Origin: Bacillota bacterium
GTDB taxonomy: Bacteria; Bacillota; Clostridia; DSM-8532
NCBI GenBank assembly: GCA_023410885.1
Contig: JAEYPI010000023.1
Span: 1-9,051 of the forward strand
Direction of reading: 5' to 3'
DNA length: 9,051 nt
The position numbers and the translations under genes were made by a program. The first letter of the stretch is position 1. Each line of letters opens with the position of its first letter. The notes under the pieces are model-generated. The model saw nothing but the letters and a program-made list of their open reading frames with translations, did not search any database and had not been told where the DNA came from. Of the stretch, positions 1 to 6,748 are shown piece by piece.

Positions 1-1432
1 AACCTATACAGAGGTGCGCTGGTTGGTCAACCTTTCTCAATGGGATTTTGACGGGAACTGGGAGCAACATCCGGAACTGTTGGAGATTTCACGGATTACC
101 GGGGTTTTACCTGAGATCATAAAGCCCGAACAATACGATAATAATAATTTGCTTGAATCTATGATCGCAAGTGATGACCTTCCGGATATCCTAACATTAA
201 ATCTGGCTGATTCCAATGTTAGCAGATTGATCAGAAACAAAAGCGTGCTGTCCTATAATGAAGTCATTAACCGTTATTTGCCCGAGTTCGAAAAAGAGAT
301 CGACTATGAAATATGGTCTCGGCTAAAATATACCGATGGGGAGCTGTATGTCCTGCCGGGAGGGTTTATACCTGAAGACAGATTTAGCCGTAAAACCGGA
401 ACAGGGACGGCTACTTTTAATGTCCGTAAGGATATTTACTTGCAGCTGGGCGAACCTGATATGGATACGCCGGAAGCCTATATAAAGGTTTTAAAAATGT
501 TTAAGGAGAAGTTTCCTCTAATAGATGGCAGTCCGGCTATACCCGCGTCGCTTTTCGGATATGACAGTACCCAATTGTCAATCATTGAGGAAGCATTCGG
601 TATAAAAGCTTTCTATGAGGATAGTTCCGGTAACCTAAAGATAAAATACAAAAACCCAAACTATATTGAAATGGTATTCTTCCTGAATAAATTATACAGG
701 GAAGGATTGCTTGATAAATATGCCTTTATTAAGAAGCATGAACAAATACAAACGGATCTTAGCGAAGGAAAGATTTTTGCTGTTTCCATGAATTACAAAA
801 CCCTGGCAGATATCAACTCCGAAAAAGGTTCACAAAAGCAGGATTCCAATTATATTGCTATATCTCCGCTTAAAGGGGTAAAGGACGTATCTTTCTCTGG
901 AGAAAGCAGGTTGGGGAATACGGTAACCATGGTATCGAAGAATTGCAGGGATATTCCAGAGGCCTTAACATTATTAAGATTTTTATGGAATCCTGAGGGC
1001 AATTTGATGGCTAATTTCGGGCAGGAGGGAAAGGACTATAAGGTGGATGGTGAGACGGTTATCAAGCTGAATAACCTTAGCTCCGACAGCTTCCGGTTGT
1101 TATATTATCCATACTTTGATATCAGGGAAGCCAGAAATATATCAGAAGATTTTAAGGTGAGTACCATGATGGCTGATAAGTACACGTATGACGGCTCTGC
1201 TTATATCTGGAATATGCAACCCGGCAGTGATATGAAGCTATGGGGTATTCATCAGGACATCATCAATATCGTGGATAGGGAATTCCCAAAGGCTATTATG
1301 GCGCCATCCAAGGAGGGAGCCTATCAATTTTTCAAGAGTATGCTTTTCAAGATGGATAAAGCCGGAGCAACTGAGCTTGAAGAATATTGGAGTCAGCAGT
1401 ATAAAGAAAATACCGGTATTTCTATTAATTGA
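1..1432 (+). CDS. Sugar ABC transporter extracellular solute-binding protein (LplA/YtcQ type), 5'-truncated
   Basis: The reading frame is open from base 2 to TGA at 1430-1432, so the gene enters from the left edge. The GTG at 14 is not a credible start: it has no Shine-Dalgarno in front and would give a protein with no signal peptide. Visible residues begin TYTEVRWLVNLSQW, resembling the first beta strand of a mature type-1 solute-binding lobe. The segment PDILTLN (ligand-lobe entry), the stretch AVSMNYKTLADI, the motif NFGQEGKDYKVDGE and the C-terminus EEYWSQQYKENTG are all usual in the large (about 500-560 aa) CUT1 binding proteins of Firmicutes. The lost part should hold the lipoprotein signal and anchoring cysteine. 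By family, it would capture an oligosaccharide or glycoside outside the membrane and deliver it to the permeases that follow. It differs clearly from the second binding protein at 3406-4938. The family call is strong; the substrate is unknown. Confidence 0.88.
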   Translation, partial: TYTEVRWLVNLSQWDFDGNWEQHPELLEISRITGVLPEIIKPEQYDNNNLLESMIASDDLPDILTLNLADSNVSRLIRNKSVLSYNEVINRYLPEFEKEIDYEIWSRLKYTDGELYVLPGGFIPEDRFSRKTGTGTATFNVRKDIYLQLGEPDMDTPEAYIKVLKMFKEKFPLIDGSPAIPASLFGYDSTQLSIIEEAFGIKAFYEDSSGNLKIKYKNPNYIEMVFFLNKLYREGLLDKYAFIKKHEQIQTDLSEGKIFAVSMNYKTLADINSEKGSQKQDSNYIAISPLKGVKDVSFSGESRLGNTVTMVSKNCRDIPEALTLLRFLWNPEGNLMANFGQEGKDYKVDGETVIKLNNLSSDSFRLLYYPYFDIREARNISEDFKVSTMMADKYTYDGSAYIWNMQPGSDMKLWGIHQDIINIVDREFPKAIMAPSKEGAYQFFKSMLFKMDKAGATELEEYWSQQYKENTGISIN

Positions 1433-1452
1433 ACTTCATTGAATTAGTACAC

Positions 1453-1500
1453 GTTTATAAGAAATCTATCGTATACTTTGCTTTTTTTGGTATTTATAAT
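1453..1500 (+). promoter_or_regulatory. Candidate activator-dependent promoter before the permease genes
   Basis: In the 107-nt gap between the first binding protein and the permeases there is a perfect -10 hexamer TATAAT at 1495-1500. The hexamer 17 nt upstream (TATACT, 1472-1477) is a poor -35. Just above it lies GTTTATAAGAAATCTAT (1453-1469), which matches 15 of 17 positions with 8001-8017 upstream of the GH2 gene, at the same 37-nt distance from the -10. A weak -35 with a conserved upstream element suggests positive control, for example by the AraC protein of this locus. TATATTTCC at 1514-1522 resembles the repeat unit upstream of GH2. The promoter is inferred from pattern only; AT-rich DNA produces -10 look-alikes often. 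Confidence 0.45.
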
Positions 1501-1539
1501 TTAGTTACTGAATTATATTTCCGAAAGGAGTAAGGGGAA

Positions 1540-2454
1540 TTGTTCAAGAAAAGCGAATTGCTTAAGAATCGGGCCTATTATCTCATGGCTCTGCCGGCAA
1601 TGGTAATACTCTTCCTTTTTGCTTATCTTCCAATGCCTGGCATCATCGTTGCATTCAAGAAATTTAATTTTTTAGATGGATTATTCAAAAGTCCCTGGAA
1701 CGGACTGAATAACTTTCGATTCTACTTTACCAGCTCCGATTTTTTAAGGACTACCTTCAATACAATATGGCTGAATTTAAATAACATTTTCTGGGGAACA
1801 TTTTTGGCCGTGGTTTTTGCTCTTCTCTTGAATGAAATGAGGAATAAATCTCTGAAACGGTTATTTCAAAGCCTCATGTTCATCCCATACTTCTTTTCTT
1901 TTGTTATTATCAGTAAGTTCGTCTATATTATTTTCAGTATTGACCATGGACTCTTAAATAACATCATAAGGGCATTGGGCGGAGAAGCCGTAAAGTGGTA
2001 TATGTTACCGGATGTATGGCGGCCAATATTGATTTCGACAAGTGTATGGAAAAGTCTGGGTTACACTGTCATCATCTATTTAGCTACCATATCCGGAATA
2101 GATGAACAACTGTTTGAAGCAGCACAGCTTGATGGGGCAAAAAGGCTACAACAAATAAGACATATACTCATACCACATCTTGTTCCTGTCATATCCATGC
2201 TGACCCTTCTAGCCATTGGTAGAATTTTTAATGGTGATTTTGGTCTTGTATATGCTGTAATTGCAGATAATGGGCAATTGTATCAAAAGACTGACATTAT
2301 TGAGACTTACCTTTACAGAGCACTTTTTGACAATGGCGGTGATTTTGGTTCACTGGCAGCTGTAGGACTGTATCAATCCGTTGTCGGTTTTGTTTTCGTC
2401 ATGGGAAGTAACTTGATAGCACGAAAAATCGATCCGGACTATTCGCTTTTTTAA
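1540..2454 (+). CDS. CUT1 sugar ABC transporter permease, LplB/UgpA-like
   Basis: A 304-residue inner-membrane permease of the MalF/UgpA side of the CUT1 family (BPD_transp_1). The start is TTG at 1540, supported by AAAGGAG at 1524-1530 with a 9-nt spacer. The N-terminus KNRAYYLMALPAMVILFLFAYLPMPG is the hallmark first membrane segment of LplB-like proteins. About six membrane segments can be seen (near residues 14-36, 80-98, 111-133, 163-184, 214-230, 270-292). The cytoplasmic EAA loop, which docks the ATPase, begins at E193-A-A, continues with D198-G199-A and ends at I211-P212. Length is normal for the family. It lies 15 nt before the partner permease, so the two are co-transcribed and should form the heterodimeric channel. 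No ATPase gene lies in the window; such systems commonly borrow a shared MsmX-type ATPase. Confidence 0.95.
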   Translation: MFKKSELLKNRAYYLMALPAMVILFLFAYLPMPGIIVAFKKFNFLDGLFKSPWNGLNNFRFYFTSSDFLRTTFNTIWLNLNNIFWGTFLAVVFALLLNEMRNKSLKRLFQSLMFIPYFFSFVIISKFVYIIFSIDHGLLNNIIRALGGEAVKWYMLPDVWRPILISTSVWKSLGYTVIIYLATISGIDEQLFEAAQLDGAKRLQQIRHILIPHLVPVISMLTLLAIGRIFNGDFGLVYAVIADNGQLYQKTDIIETYLYRALFDNGGDFGSLAAVGLYQSVVGFVFVMGSNLIARKIDPDYSLF

Positions 2455-2469
2455 TGGGGGAAGATAATA

Positions 2470-3351
2470 ATGAGTGTGTCTGAGAAAAAAAGCAGCTCTT
2501 TTATACAAATAATAATTTCACTTGTGTTGCTTATGTTCTGCGTCATTACATTTGTTCCTTTTATTTTGGTTATCATTGTATCTATTACAAATGAAGATAG
2601 TATCATCAAGAATGGTTTCAGGTTTTTTCCTGAGAAATTCTCCTTGGATGCCTACAGGTTAGCATTAAGTGACAACATGATACTTAGTTCATATAAGGTT
2701 ACGCTCTTGGTAACAACGATAGGAACTATTATTGCTCTTCTGCTATGTGCAATGATTGGCTATGCCATGTCAGTAAAAAAAGTAAAATATCGTAATTCGA
2801 TTTCATTTTTTATGTTTATTCCTATGGTATTCAATGCCGGACTTCTCCCGTGGTATTTGATATGTACACGAGTGCTGCATCTTCAGAATAGTATTCTGGC
2901 TTTAATTCTTCCTATGCTGATCAGCCCGTTTAATGTGTTCCTTTTGAGGAATTATTTCAGAACTATACCGGATTCACTGGCTGAATCTGCTGAGATTGAC
3001 GGGGCGAGTCCCTTTGGTACATTTTTTAGAATTATTCTTCCACTGGCTAAGCCTATTCTTGCCACTGTAACGCTATTTATTGCTCTGGCCTATTGGAATG
3101 ACTTCACGATGGCGCTATGGTTTATCAATAAAAAGAGTCTTTATCCTGTGCAATTTATACTTTATAAAATATTGTCCCTTATTACTTTTGTTCGCTCTGG
3201 GAAAATCAGTACAATAGGAAGCTTAGTTACACCGAAGGAATCATTGCAAATGGCTATATTTGTTATTACCATAGGCCCAATTATCCTGCTTTATCCGTTT
3301 ATGCAAAAGTATTTCGTCAAGGGGATAATGATCGGATCTATAAAAGGATAG
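2470..3351 (+). CDS. CUT1 sugar ABC transporter permease, LplC/YtcP-like
   Basis: A 293-residue permease of the MalG/LplC side of the CUT1 family. ATG at 2470 follows a G-rich Shine-Dalgarno (GGGGGAAG, 2456-2463), 15 nt after the stop of the preceding permease. The first membrane segment spans about residues 11-38. The EAA-type loop reads AESAEIDGAS at 171-180 and ends ILP at 189-191; the canonical first alanine of EAA is serine here (E172-S-A). The C-terminal PFMQKYFVKGIMIGSIKG is diagnostic for LplC-type proteins. It pairs with the upstream permease to form the translocation pore. A stem-loop and a 54-nt gap separate it from the second binding protein, which is probably part of the same transcript. 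Confidence 0.95.
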   Translation: MSVSEKKSSSFIQIIISLVLLMFCVITFVPFILVIIVSITNEDSIIKNGFRFFPEKFSLDAYRLALSDNMILSSYKVTLLVTTIGTIIALLLCAMIGYAMSVKKVKYRNSISFFMFIPMVFNAGLLPWYLICTRVLHLQNSILALILPMLISPFNVFLLRNYFRTIPDSLAESAEIDGASPFGTFFRIILPLAKPILATVTLFIALAYWNDFTMALWFINKKSLYPVQFILYKILSLITFVRSGKISTIGSLVTPKESLQMAIFVITIGPIILLYPFMQKYFVKGIMIGSIKG

Positions 3352-3352
3352 A

Positions 3353-3375
3353 GTTGAACTGGTAATCCAGTCAAC
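3353..3375 (+). promoter_or_regulatory. Intercistronic stem-loop between permease and binding protein 2, overlapping a possible promoter
   Basis: GTTGAACTGG (3353-3362) pairs with CCAGTCAAC (3367-3375) around a TAAT loop, giving nine base pairs with one bulged A. There is no T-tract after it, so it is not an obvious terminator. Stem-loops at this position are known in binding-protein-dependent operons to stabilise or process mRNA so that the binding protein is made in excess. The same DNA could hold a promoter: TTGAAC (3354-3359), 17 nt, TATATA (3377-3382), although that would leave only a very short leader before the Shine-Dalgarno at 3391. The two readings cannot be separated by eye. Confidence 0.4.
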
Positions 3376-3405
3376 ATATATAATAATTAAAAGGAGAGAA
3401 TTTTT

Positions 3406-4938
3406 ATGAGAAGAAGAGCATCTATCAAGCTACTTGCAGTAATGATAGCATTAAGTGTTATTTCTTCGGGCCTTTCTGCATGTGGAACGCAAGCAACAGT
3501 AGGCAACACCCCATCTCCTGTTGTTGAAGAGACAACAAAAAGTCCAGAAGCAACCCCGGTGCAGCAGAGTACTCTATCAGGAACCATCAAATTCCTTTTT
3601 CCAGGGGAAGAACCAGCAGGGCAAAAGGAAGTAAATGATGCTATTTCTAGCAAAATGAAGCAGGATGGACTCGATTTTACTTTCGAATACACGTTTATTC
3701 CTTGGGACAATTACTGGAACAAGCAGGGAATGGCTGTTGCAGCAGGTGAAGAATATGATATCACCTGGGATCATATTTCAAATTATTCAGGTCATGTAGC
3801 TAAAAAGCTGTTGGCACCATTGGACGAAGCCCTGAATAAATATGGACAGGACATTTTGAGTTCAACACCCCAGTATTCGTGGAAAGAGATGACATATGAC
3901 AATGCTATTTACGCCATTCCGAGAGTAGTGCCAACAGGTACTACAAGGGCCTATATCATCCGCGGTGATCTTAGAAAGAAATATGGAATACCTGAGATTA
4001 AGACTGCTGAGGATTTCAACGCTTATTGCGAAGCGCTTCAAAAAAATGAACCGGACATGATTCCTACTATTTCAAGTGCAACGAAATACAAATACATAAC
4101 AGATAAGTTGTGGCTTTTCTTCAATCTTTGGGAGTGTGCTCCTATTTATCTGGATGTTAATGACTGGCAGTTTAAGTCCTTCTATGAGACAGAGGATTTC
4201 AAAAAGCTAGTGGATGAAAACGTTGCATTACAAGCAAAAGGATTGCTGCCTACTCAGAATCTAAATATTGATGACGCATTCGGTTCATTCTTCAGCGGAA
4301 AGCTAGGCTCAATGGAAGCAACTCTCTTAAGGTTGTCAGAGCAGATCGATCCATTTAAAGCTAAGCAGCCCGATGGGGAAATGGAGTTTGTGCAATTCTA
4401 TCCTGATCAGCCTAAGTATATTATTTCAGCTTGTGATAATCTCTTGGCAGTATTGGCTACCAGTAAGAAGGTAAATGAGTCCGTTGCATTTATCAACTGG
4501 TTCAGGAAGAATCAGGAAAACTATGACTTGTTCTCATACGGAATAAAGGATGTTAACTATAAGCTCGATGGAAATTCTGTAATCACTGCCGACATACCGC
4601 AAGAACATGCTTTCCCTGCCATTAACTGGGCATGGACTGATTTGAGATTCCATAGATTCAGTAAAGAGTGCAGTACAGAATATCTTGACATGGTTAAGAA
4701 CTGGGATAAGGATGCAGTACAGGTGCCGTTCCTTGGAATAACATGGAATATGGATTCAATATCGGCTGAAATGGCACAGCTAAATGCAGCATTCCTTGAG
4801 TATAACAATGTCATTAAAAATGGCTATATGGAGTATGACCAATTTGCTCCAGAGCTCATCAAAAAGTGTAAGGATGCTGGTTTGGATAAAGTGATAAGCG
4901 AATTACAAAAGCAGTTGGATGCTTATATTGCCAAATAA
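3406..4938 (+). CDS. Lipoprotein sugar-binding protein of an ABC transporter, DUF3502-type C-terminus
   Basis: A complete 510-residue extracellular solute-binding protein. ATG at 3406 follows AAGGAGAG (3391-3398). The signal peptide has three arginines, a hydrophobic core at about residues 7-23 and the lipobox LSAC, so Cys26 should be lipidated and the protein anchored on the outer face of the membrane. A Thr/Pro-rich linker (about 27-55) leads to the first strand TIKFLFPGEEPAG. The C-terminal part (about 374-508), with FSYGIKDVNYKLDGN, PFLGITWNMDSI and KKCKDAGLDKVISELQKQLDAY, matches the DUF3502 region typical of LplA-like binding proteins. It follows the two permeases by 54 nt and is the more natural partner for them in one transcript. 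It is the second binding protein for one permease pair. Family assignment is firm; the ligand is probably an oligosaccharide or glycoside but is not identifiable from sequence. Confidence 0.95.
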   Translation: MRRRASIKLLAVMIALSVISSGLSACGTQATVGNTPSPVVEETTKSPEATPVQQSTLSGTIKFLFPGEEPAGQKEVNDAISSKMKQDGLDFTFEYTFIPWDNYWNKQGMAVAAGEEYDITWDHISNYSGHVAKKLLAPLDEALNKYGQDILSSTPQYSWKEMTYDNAIYAIPRVVPTGTTRAYIIRGDLRKKYGIPEIKTAEDFNAYCEALQKNEPDMIPTISSATKYKYITDKLWLFFNLWECAPIYLDVNDWQFKSFYETEDFKKLVDENVALQAKGLLPTQNLNIDDAFGSFFSGKLGSMEATLLRLSEQIDPFKAKQPDGEMEFVQFYPDQPKYIISACDNLLAVLATSKKVNESVAFINWFRKNQENYDLFSYGIKDVNYKLDGNSVITADIPQEHAFPAINWAWTDLRFHRFSKECSTEYLDMVKNWDKDAVQVPFLGITWNMDSISAEMAQLNAAFLEYNNVIKNGYMEYDQFAPELIKKCKDAGLDKVISELQKQLDAYIAK

Positions 4939-5014
4939 TAAATAGTCAGTCATAAAATTATAACCTCCAGTCAGCAGGTAATAGTCTATAAATTTTGTGT
5001 ACATAAAGTAAGGA

Positions 5015-5062
5015 AACACTCCTCTCTGGCGAGAATTATAATACGAACCAGAGAGGAGTGTT
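5015..5062. terminator. Long stem-loop between convergent genes, probable bidirectional terminator
   Basis: A perfect 15-bp inverted repeat (AACACTCCTCTCTGG at 5015-5029 and its complement at 5048-5062) encloses an 18-nt AT-rich loop. It lies between the stop of binding protein 2 and the stop of the convergent AraC gene, ending only 7 nt before the AraC stop codon. This is where a shared terminator is expected. The T-tracts on both sides are weak (TTCATAATTT on the plus strand), so termination efficiency is uncertain. The unusual length and perfection of the stem also leave open a dispersed repeat or an mRNA 3'-end stabiliser. Confidence 0.65.
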
Positions 5063-5069
5063 CATAATT

Positions 5070-5867
5070 TCAATCGCAATATGAAATTTTCTGCTGTTTG
5101 CGATATTCACGCGGAGTGGTCGAAGTGATACTCTTATACACTCTGTTAAAGGTTCGTAGCGTTTCAAAACCGCTTTCAAGAGCTATATCGGTAATCTTCT
5201 TATGGGTGCTCGAAAGCAGGTGATTTGCATAATTAATGCGCAGCTCGTTAATATATTGGTCTAATCTAATACCGATATTATTTGAAAATATCCTTGAAAG
5301 TACAAAAGGACTTATGTTCAGCTCGTTTGATATCGAAGCTGAGCTTATTGGATATAAATAATTCAACTGAATGTACTGTAAAATGCGTTCAATCCTATTT
5401 TTATCATCATTTTTCCCATCCTTCCGCAAATCCAAAAAGGGCAGAAGCCTGCCTACAATGAGATAAAGATAGCCTGTAATTATTGCTGCGTTATCGGCGA
5501 GCGAGGCTTCCTGTCGCATGGAGCTGAGGAGGCTGTGTACTTCCTGTGGTACATGACTGTTGGGTATACAGCTCTGAGCAGGTCTGAATGAGCAAAATTG
5601 ATTCTGGTAGCGCGGCAGCATATTTCCGTTAAATAACAATAAGGAATAGTCACAGTGGGCTGTCGTAGAATATGAATGTATGGTATTGGGGAATACAAAG
5701 CTTATATCACCCTGTCTTAGTAAATATGTTTTGGAATCAATCGTAACATACATTTCTCCACTGGTTACTGTTACAAGCTCAAGCTCTTTATGGATATGGG
5801 GAGGAAATGTCATATCACTACCATCCCAGTAATAAATGTCGTTAGATTTATTTTCATAAAAAATCAT
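5070..5867 (-). CDS. AraC-family transcriptional regulator with N-terminal cupin
   Basis: A 265-residue cytoplasmic regulator. The start is ATG (complement of 5865-5867) with AAGAGG five nt upstream (complement of 5873-5878). The N-terminal cupin shows HIHKELELVTVTSGEMYV (His24, His26) and RQGDISFVFPNTIHSY (His64), as in AraC_binding domains that sense small sugars. The C-terminal DNA-binding domain (about 160-258) has the two AraC helix-turn-helix units: one around SISNELNISPFVLSRIF (178-194), the second around KITDIALESGFETLRTFNRVYKSITSTTPREY (224-255), the latter nearly matching the family signature. It is transcribed away from the ThuA-like gene and towards the transporter. It probably activates the transporter and catabolic genes in response to the transported sugar or a product. 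The effector is unknown. Length is normal and no defects are seen. Confidence 0.95.
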   Translation of the reverse strand: MIFYENKSNDIYYWDGSDMTFPPHIHKELELVTVTSGEMYVTIDSKTYLLRQGDISFVFPNTIHSYSTTAHCDYSLLLFNGNMLPRYQNQFCSFRPAQSCIPNSHVPQEVHSLLSSMRQEASLADNAAIITGYLYLIVGRLLPFLDLRKDGKNDDKNRIERILQYIQLNYLYPISSASISNELNISPFVLSRIFSNNIGIRLDQYINELRINYANHLLSSTHKKITDIALESGFETLRTFNRVYKSITSTTPREYRKQQKISYCD

Positions 5868-5901
5868 CGGTACCTCTTAACATACCCATTTAGGAAAAAG
5901 G

Positions 5902-5937
5902 AGAAATAATTTCTGAAGCCCTACTAAAATTATAGGG
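5902..5937. promoter_or_regulatory. Two inverted repeats at the araC transcription start, candidate operator
   Basis: AGAAAT-A-ATTTCT (5902-5914) is a perfect 13-nt dyad located in the predicted 5' leader of the AraC gene. CCCTA-N9-TAGGG (5919-5937) overlaps its -10 hexamer and predicted start site. The half-site AGAAAT/ATTTCT is the same as in the dyad at 8001-8013 upstream of GH2, but in the opposite order. These positions would suit autoregulation, or a repressor from elsewhere. The evidence is only symmetry in AT-rich DNA, so confidence is low. Confidence 0.3.
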
Positions 5938-5957
5938 TTTTCTGCAATAATTGTCTA
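5929..5957 (-). promoter_or_regulatory. Sigma-A type promoter of the AraC regulator gene
   Basis: On the minus strand, TAGACA (complement of 5952-5957) is followed after exactly 17 nt by a perfect TATAAT (complement of 5929-5934). Transcription should start near 5922, giving a leader of about 55 nt. This is the best sigma-A type promoter in the window and suggests the regulator is made constitutively, in contrast to the weak -35 regions before the permease and GH2 genes. Confidence 0.7.
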
Positions 5958-6027
5958 TTTTTTTTCAAAGAATTTCTTTTTATATTAAGTTGCTTAAACT
6001 AACATAAAGATAAAAAATAGTATTAAA

Positions 6028-6044
6028 GGGAGATGCTACAATTG
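6028..6044 (+). promoter_or_regulatory. Ribosome binding site that selects TTG 6042 as the ThuA-like start
   Basis: GGGAG at 6028-6032 directly abuts the in-frame ATG at 6033, leaving no spacer, which is too close for initiation there. The in-frame TTG at 6042-6044 is 9 nt downstream of it, the optimal distance. The protein would then begin MDKKALIVRGGWDGH, directly at the first beta strand of the ThuA fold. Confidence 0.65.
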
Positions 6045-6707
6045 GACAAAAAGGCTTTAATAGTACGGGGCGGATGGGATGGACATCAGCCTGTTGAGGT
6101 TTCTTTACTCTTTAAGGATATATTACAGCAGGAAGGCTTTGAGGTGGATATATCCGAGGATTTGTCTGTTTTTAGTACACTGGAGGATTGTATCAAATAT
6201 TCGCTTATTATTCCTGTATATACAATGAGTGAAATTAAAGATGAGTATGTACAGAATATTTGCTCAGCGGTCGAAAATGGCGTTGGCCTGGCAGGCTGTC
6301 ATGGCGGCATGTGTGACGCGTTCAGAAACAGTACGAGGTGGCAGTTCCTGACCGGCTCACAATGGGTTGAGCATCCGGGGAATGATGGTATCGAATATGA
6401 AGTCAATATTATAAAGTCAAGCTCAAGTCCAATCATTGAAGGAATTAACGACTTCAAAGTAAAAACAGAGCATTACTATTTACATATTGATCCTGCGGTC
6501 AATGTTTTGGCAACAACCAGTTTCCCTCTAGTACCGGGCCCACATAGCGAAAATGGTCCTGTGCTGATGCCGGTGGTTTATACAAAAAAATGGGGAAAGG
6601 GCCGGATTTTCTATAATTCACTTGGACATCATGCCGATGTACTTGAGGCTCCGGAAGCAAAGGAGCTCATGCGAAGAGGCTTTTTATGGGCTTGTAATTT
6701 GCTGTAG
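6042..6707 (+). CDS. ThuA-like domain protein
   Basis: A 221-residue protein of the ThuA family (class I glutamine-amidotransferase-like fold), presumably cytoplasmic since no signal peptide is present. With TTG 6042 as start, the first strand is KALIVRGGWDGHQP, a motif typical of this branch. The core motif is GVGLAGCHGGMCDAFRNS (about residues 81-97), followed by GSQWVEHPG, EHYYLHIDP and the C-terminal PVVYTKKWGKGRIFYNSLGHH (177-197), which holds the family's conserved glycine and histidines. In rhizobia ThuA acts with the oxidoreductase ThuB in catabolism of trehalose and related disaccharides. Here too a Gfo/Idh/MocA gene follows after 38 nt, so a joint role in sugar oxidation or isomerisation is likely but unproven. 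Cys86 lies next to the conserved HGG. No convincing promoter was found upstream. An ATG start at 6033 would add three residues. Confidence 0.88.
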   Translation: MDKKALIVRGGWDGHQPVEVSLLFKDILQQEGFEVDISEDLSVFSTLEDCIKYSLIIPVYTMSEIKDEYVQNICSAVENGVGLAGCHGGMCDAFRNSTRWQFLTGSQWVEHPGNDGIEYEVNIIKSSSSPIIEGINDFKVKTEHYYLHIDPAVNVLATTSFPLVPGPHSENGPVLMPVVYTKKWGKGRIFYNSLGHHADVLEAPEAKELMRRGFLWACNLL

Positions 6708-6735
6708 ATGATATGGCCGGAACTATCGGCAGAAT

Positions 6736-6748
6736 GGAGGATAACATG
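6736..6748 (+). promoter_or_regulatory. Ribosome binding site that selects ATG 6746 as the oxidoreductase start
   Basis: GGAGG at 6736-6740 is followed after 5 nt by ATG at 6746-6748. Earlier in-frame ATGs at 6713 and 6734 lack any upstream Shine-Dalgarno, and the one at 6734 overlaps the Shine-Dalgarno itself. Starting at 6746 gives MERVKIGIVGCGN, which places the nucleotide-binding strand right at the N-terminus as usual in the family. Confidence 0.75.

Noticed and set aside
14..16. GTG at 14 as start of the first solute-binding protein
   Set aside because: The frame is open upstream to the window edge, there is no Shine-Dalgarno, and the protein would lack its lipoprotein signal; the gene is simply cut by the window.
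3387..3774. Overlapping minus-strand open frames (107 and 65 codons) opposite binding protein 2
   Set aside because: They are antisense to a well-supported gene and have no family resemblance; one even overlaps the signal-peptide region.
5990..6016. TTGCTT...TAAAAA as a promoter of the ThuA-like gene
   Set aside because: The spacer is only 15 nt and the -10 is poor; other combinations in the region are no better, so no promoter is annotated for this operon.
5955..6020. CTATTTTTT / AAAAAATAG inverted pair across the divergent intergenic region
   Set aside because: Low-complexity A/T arms separated by nearly 50 nt; expected by chance in such AT-rich DNA.
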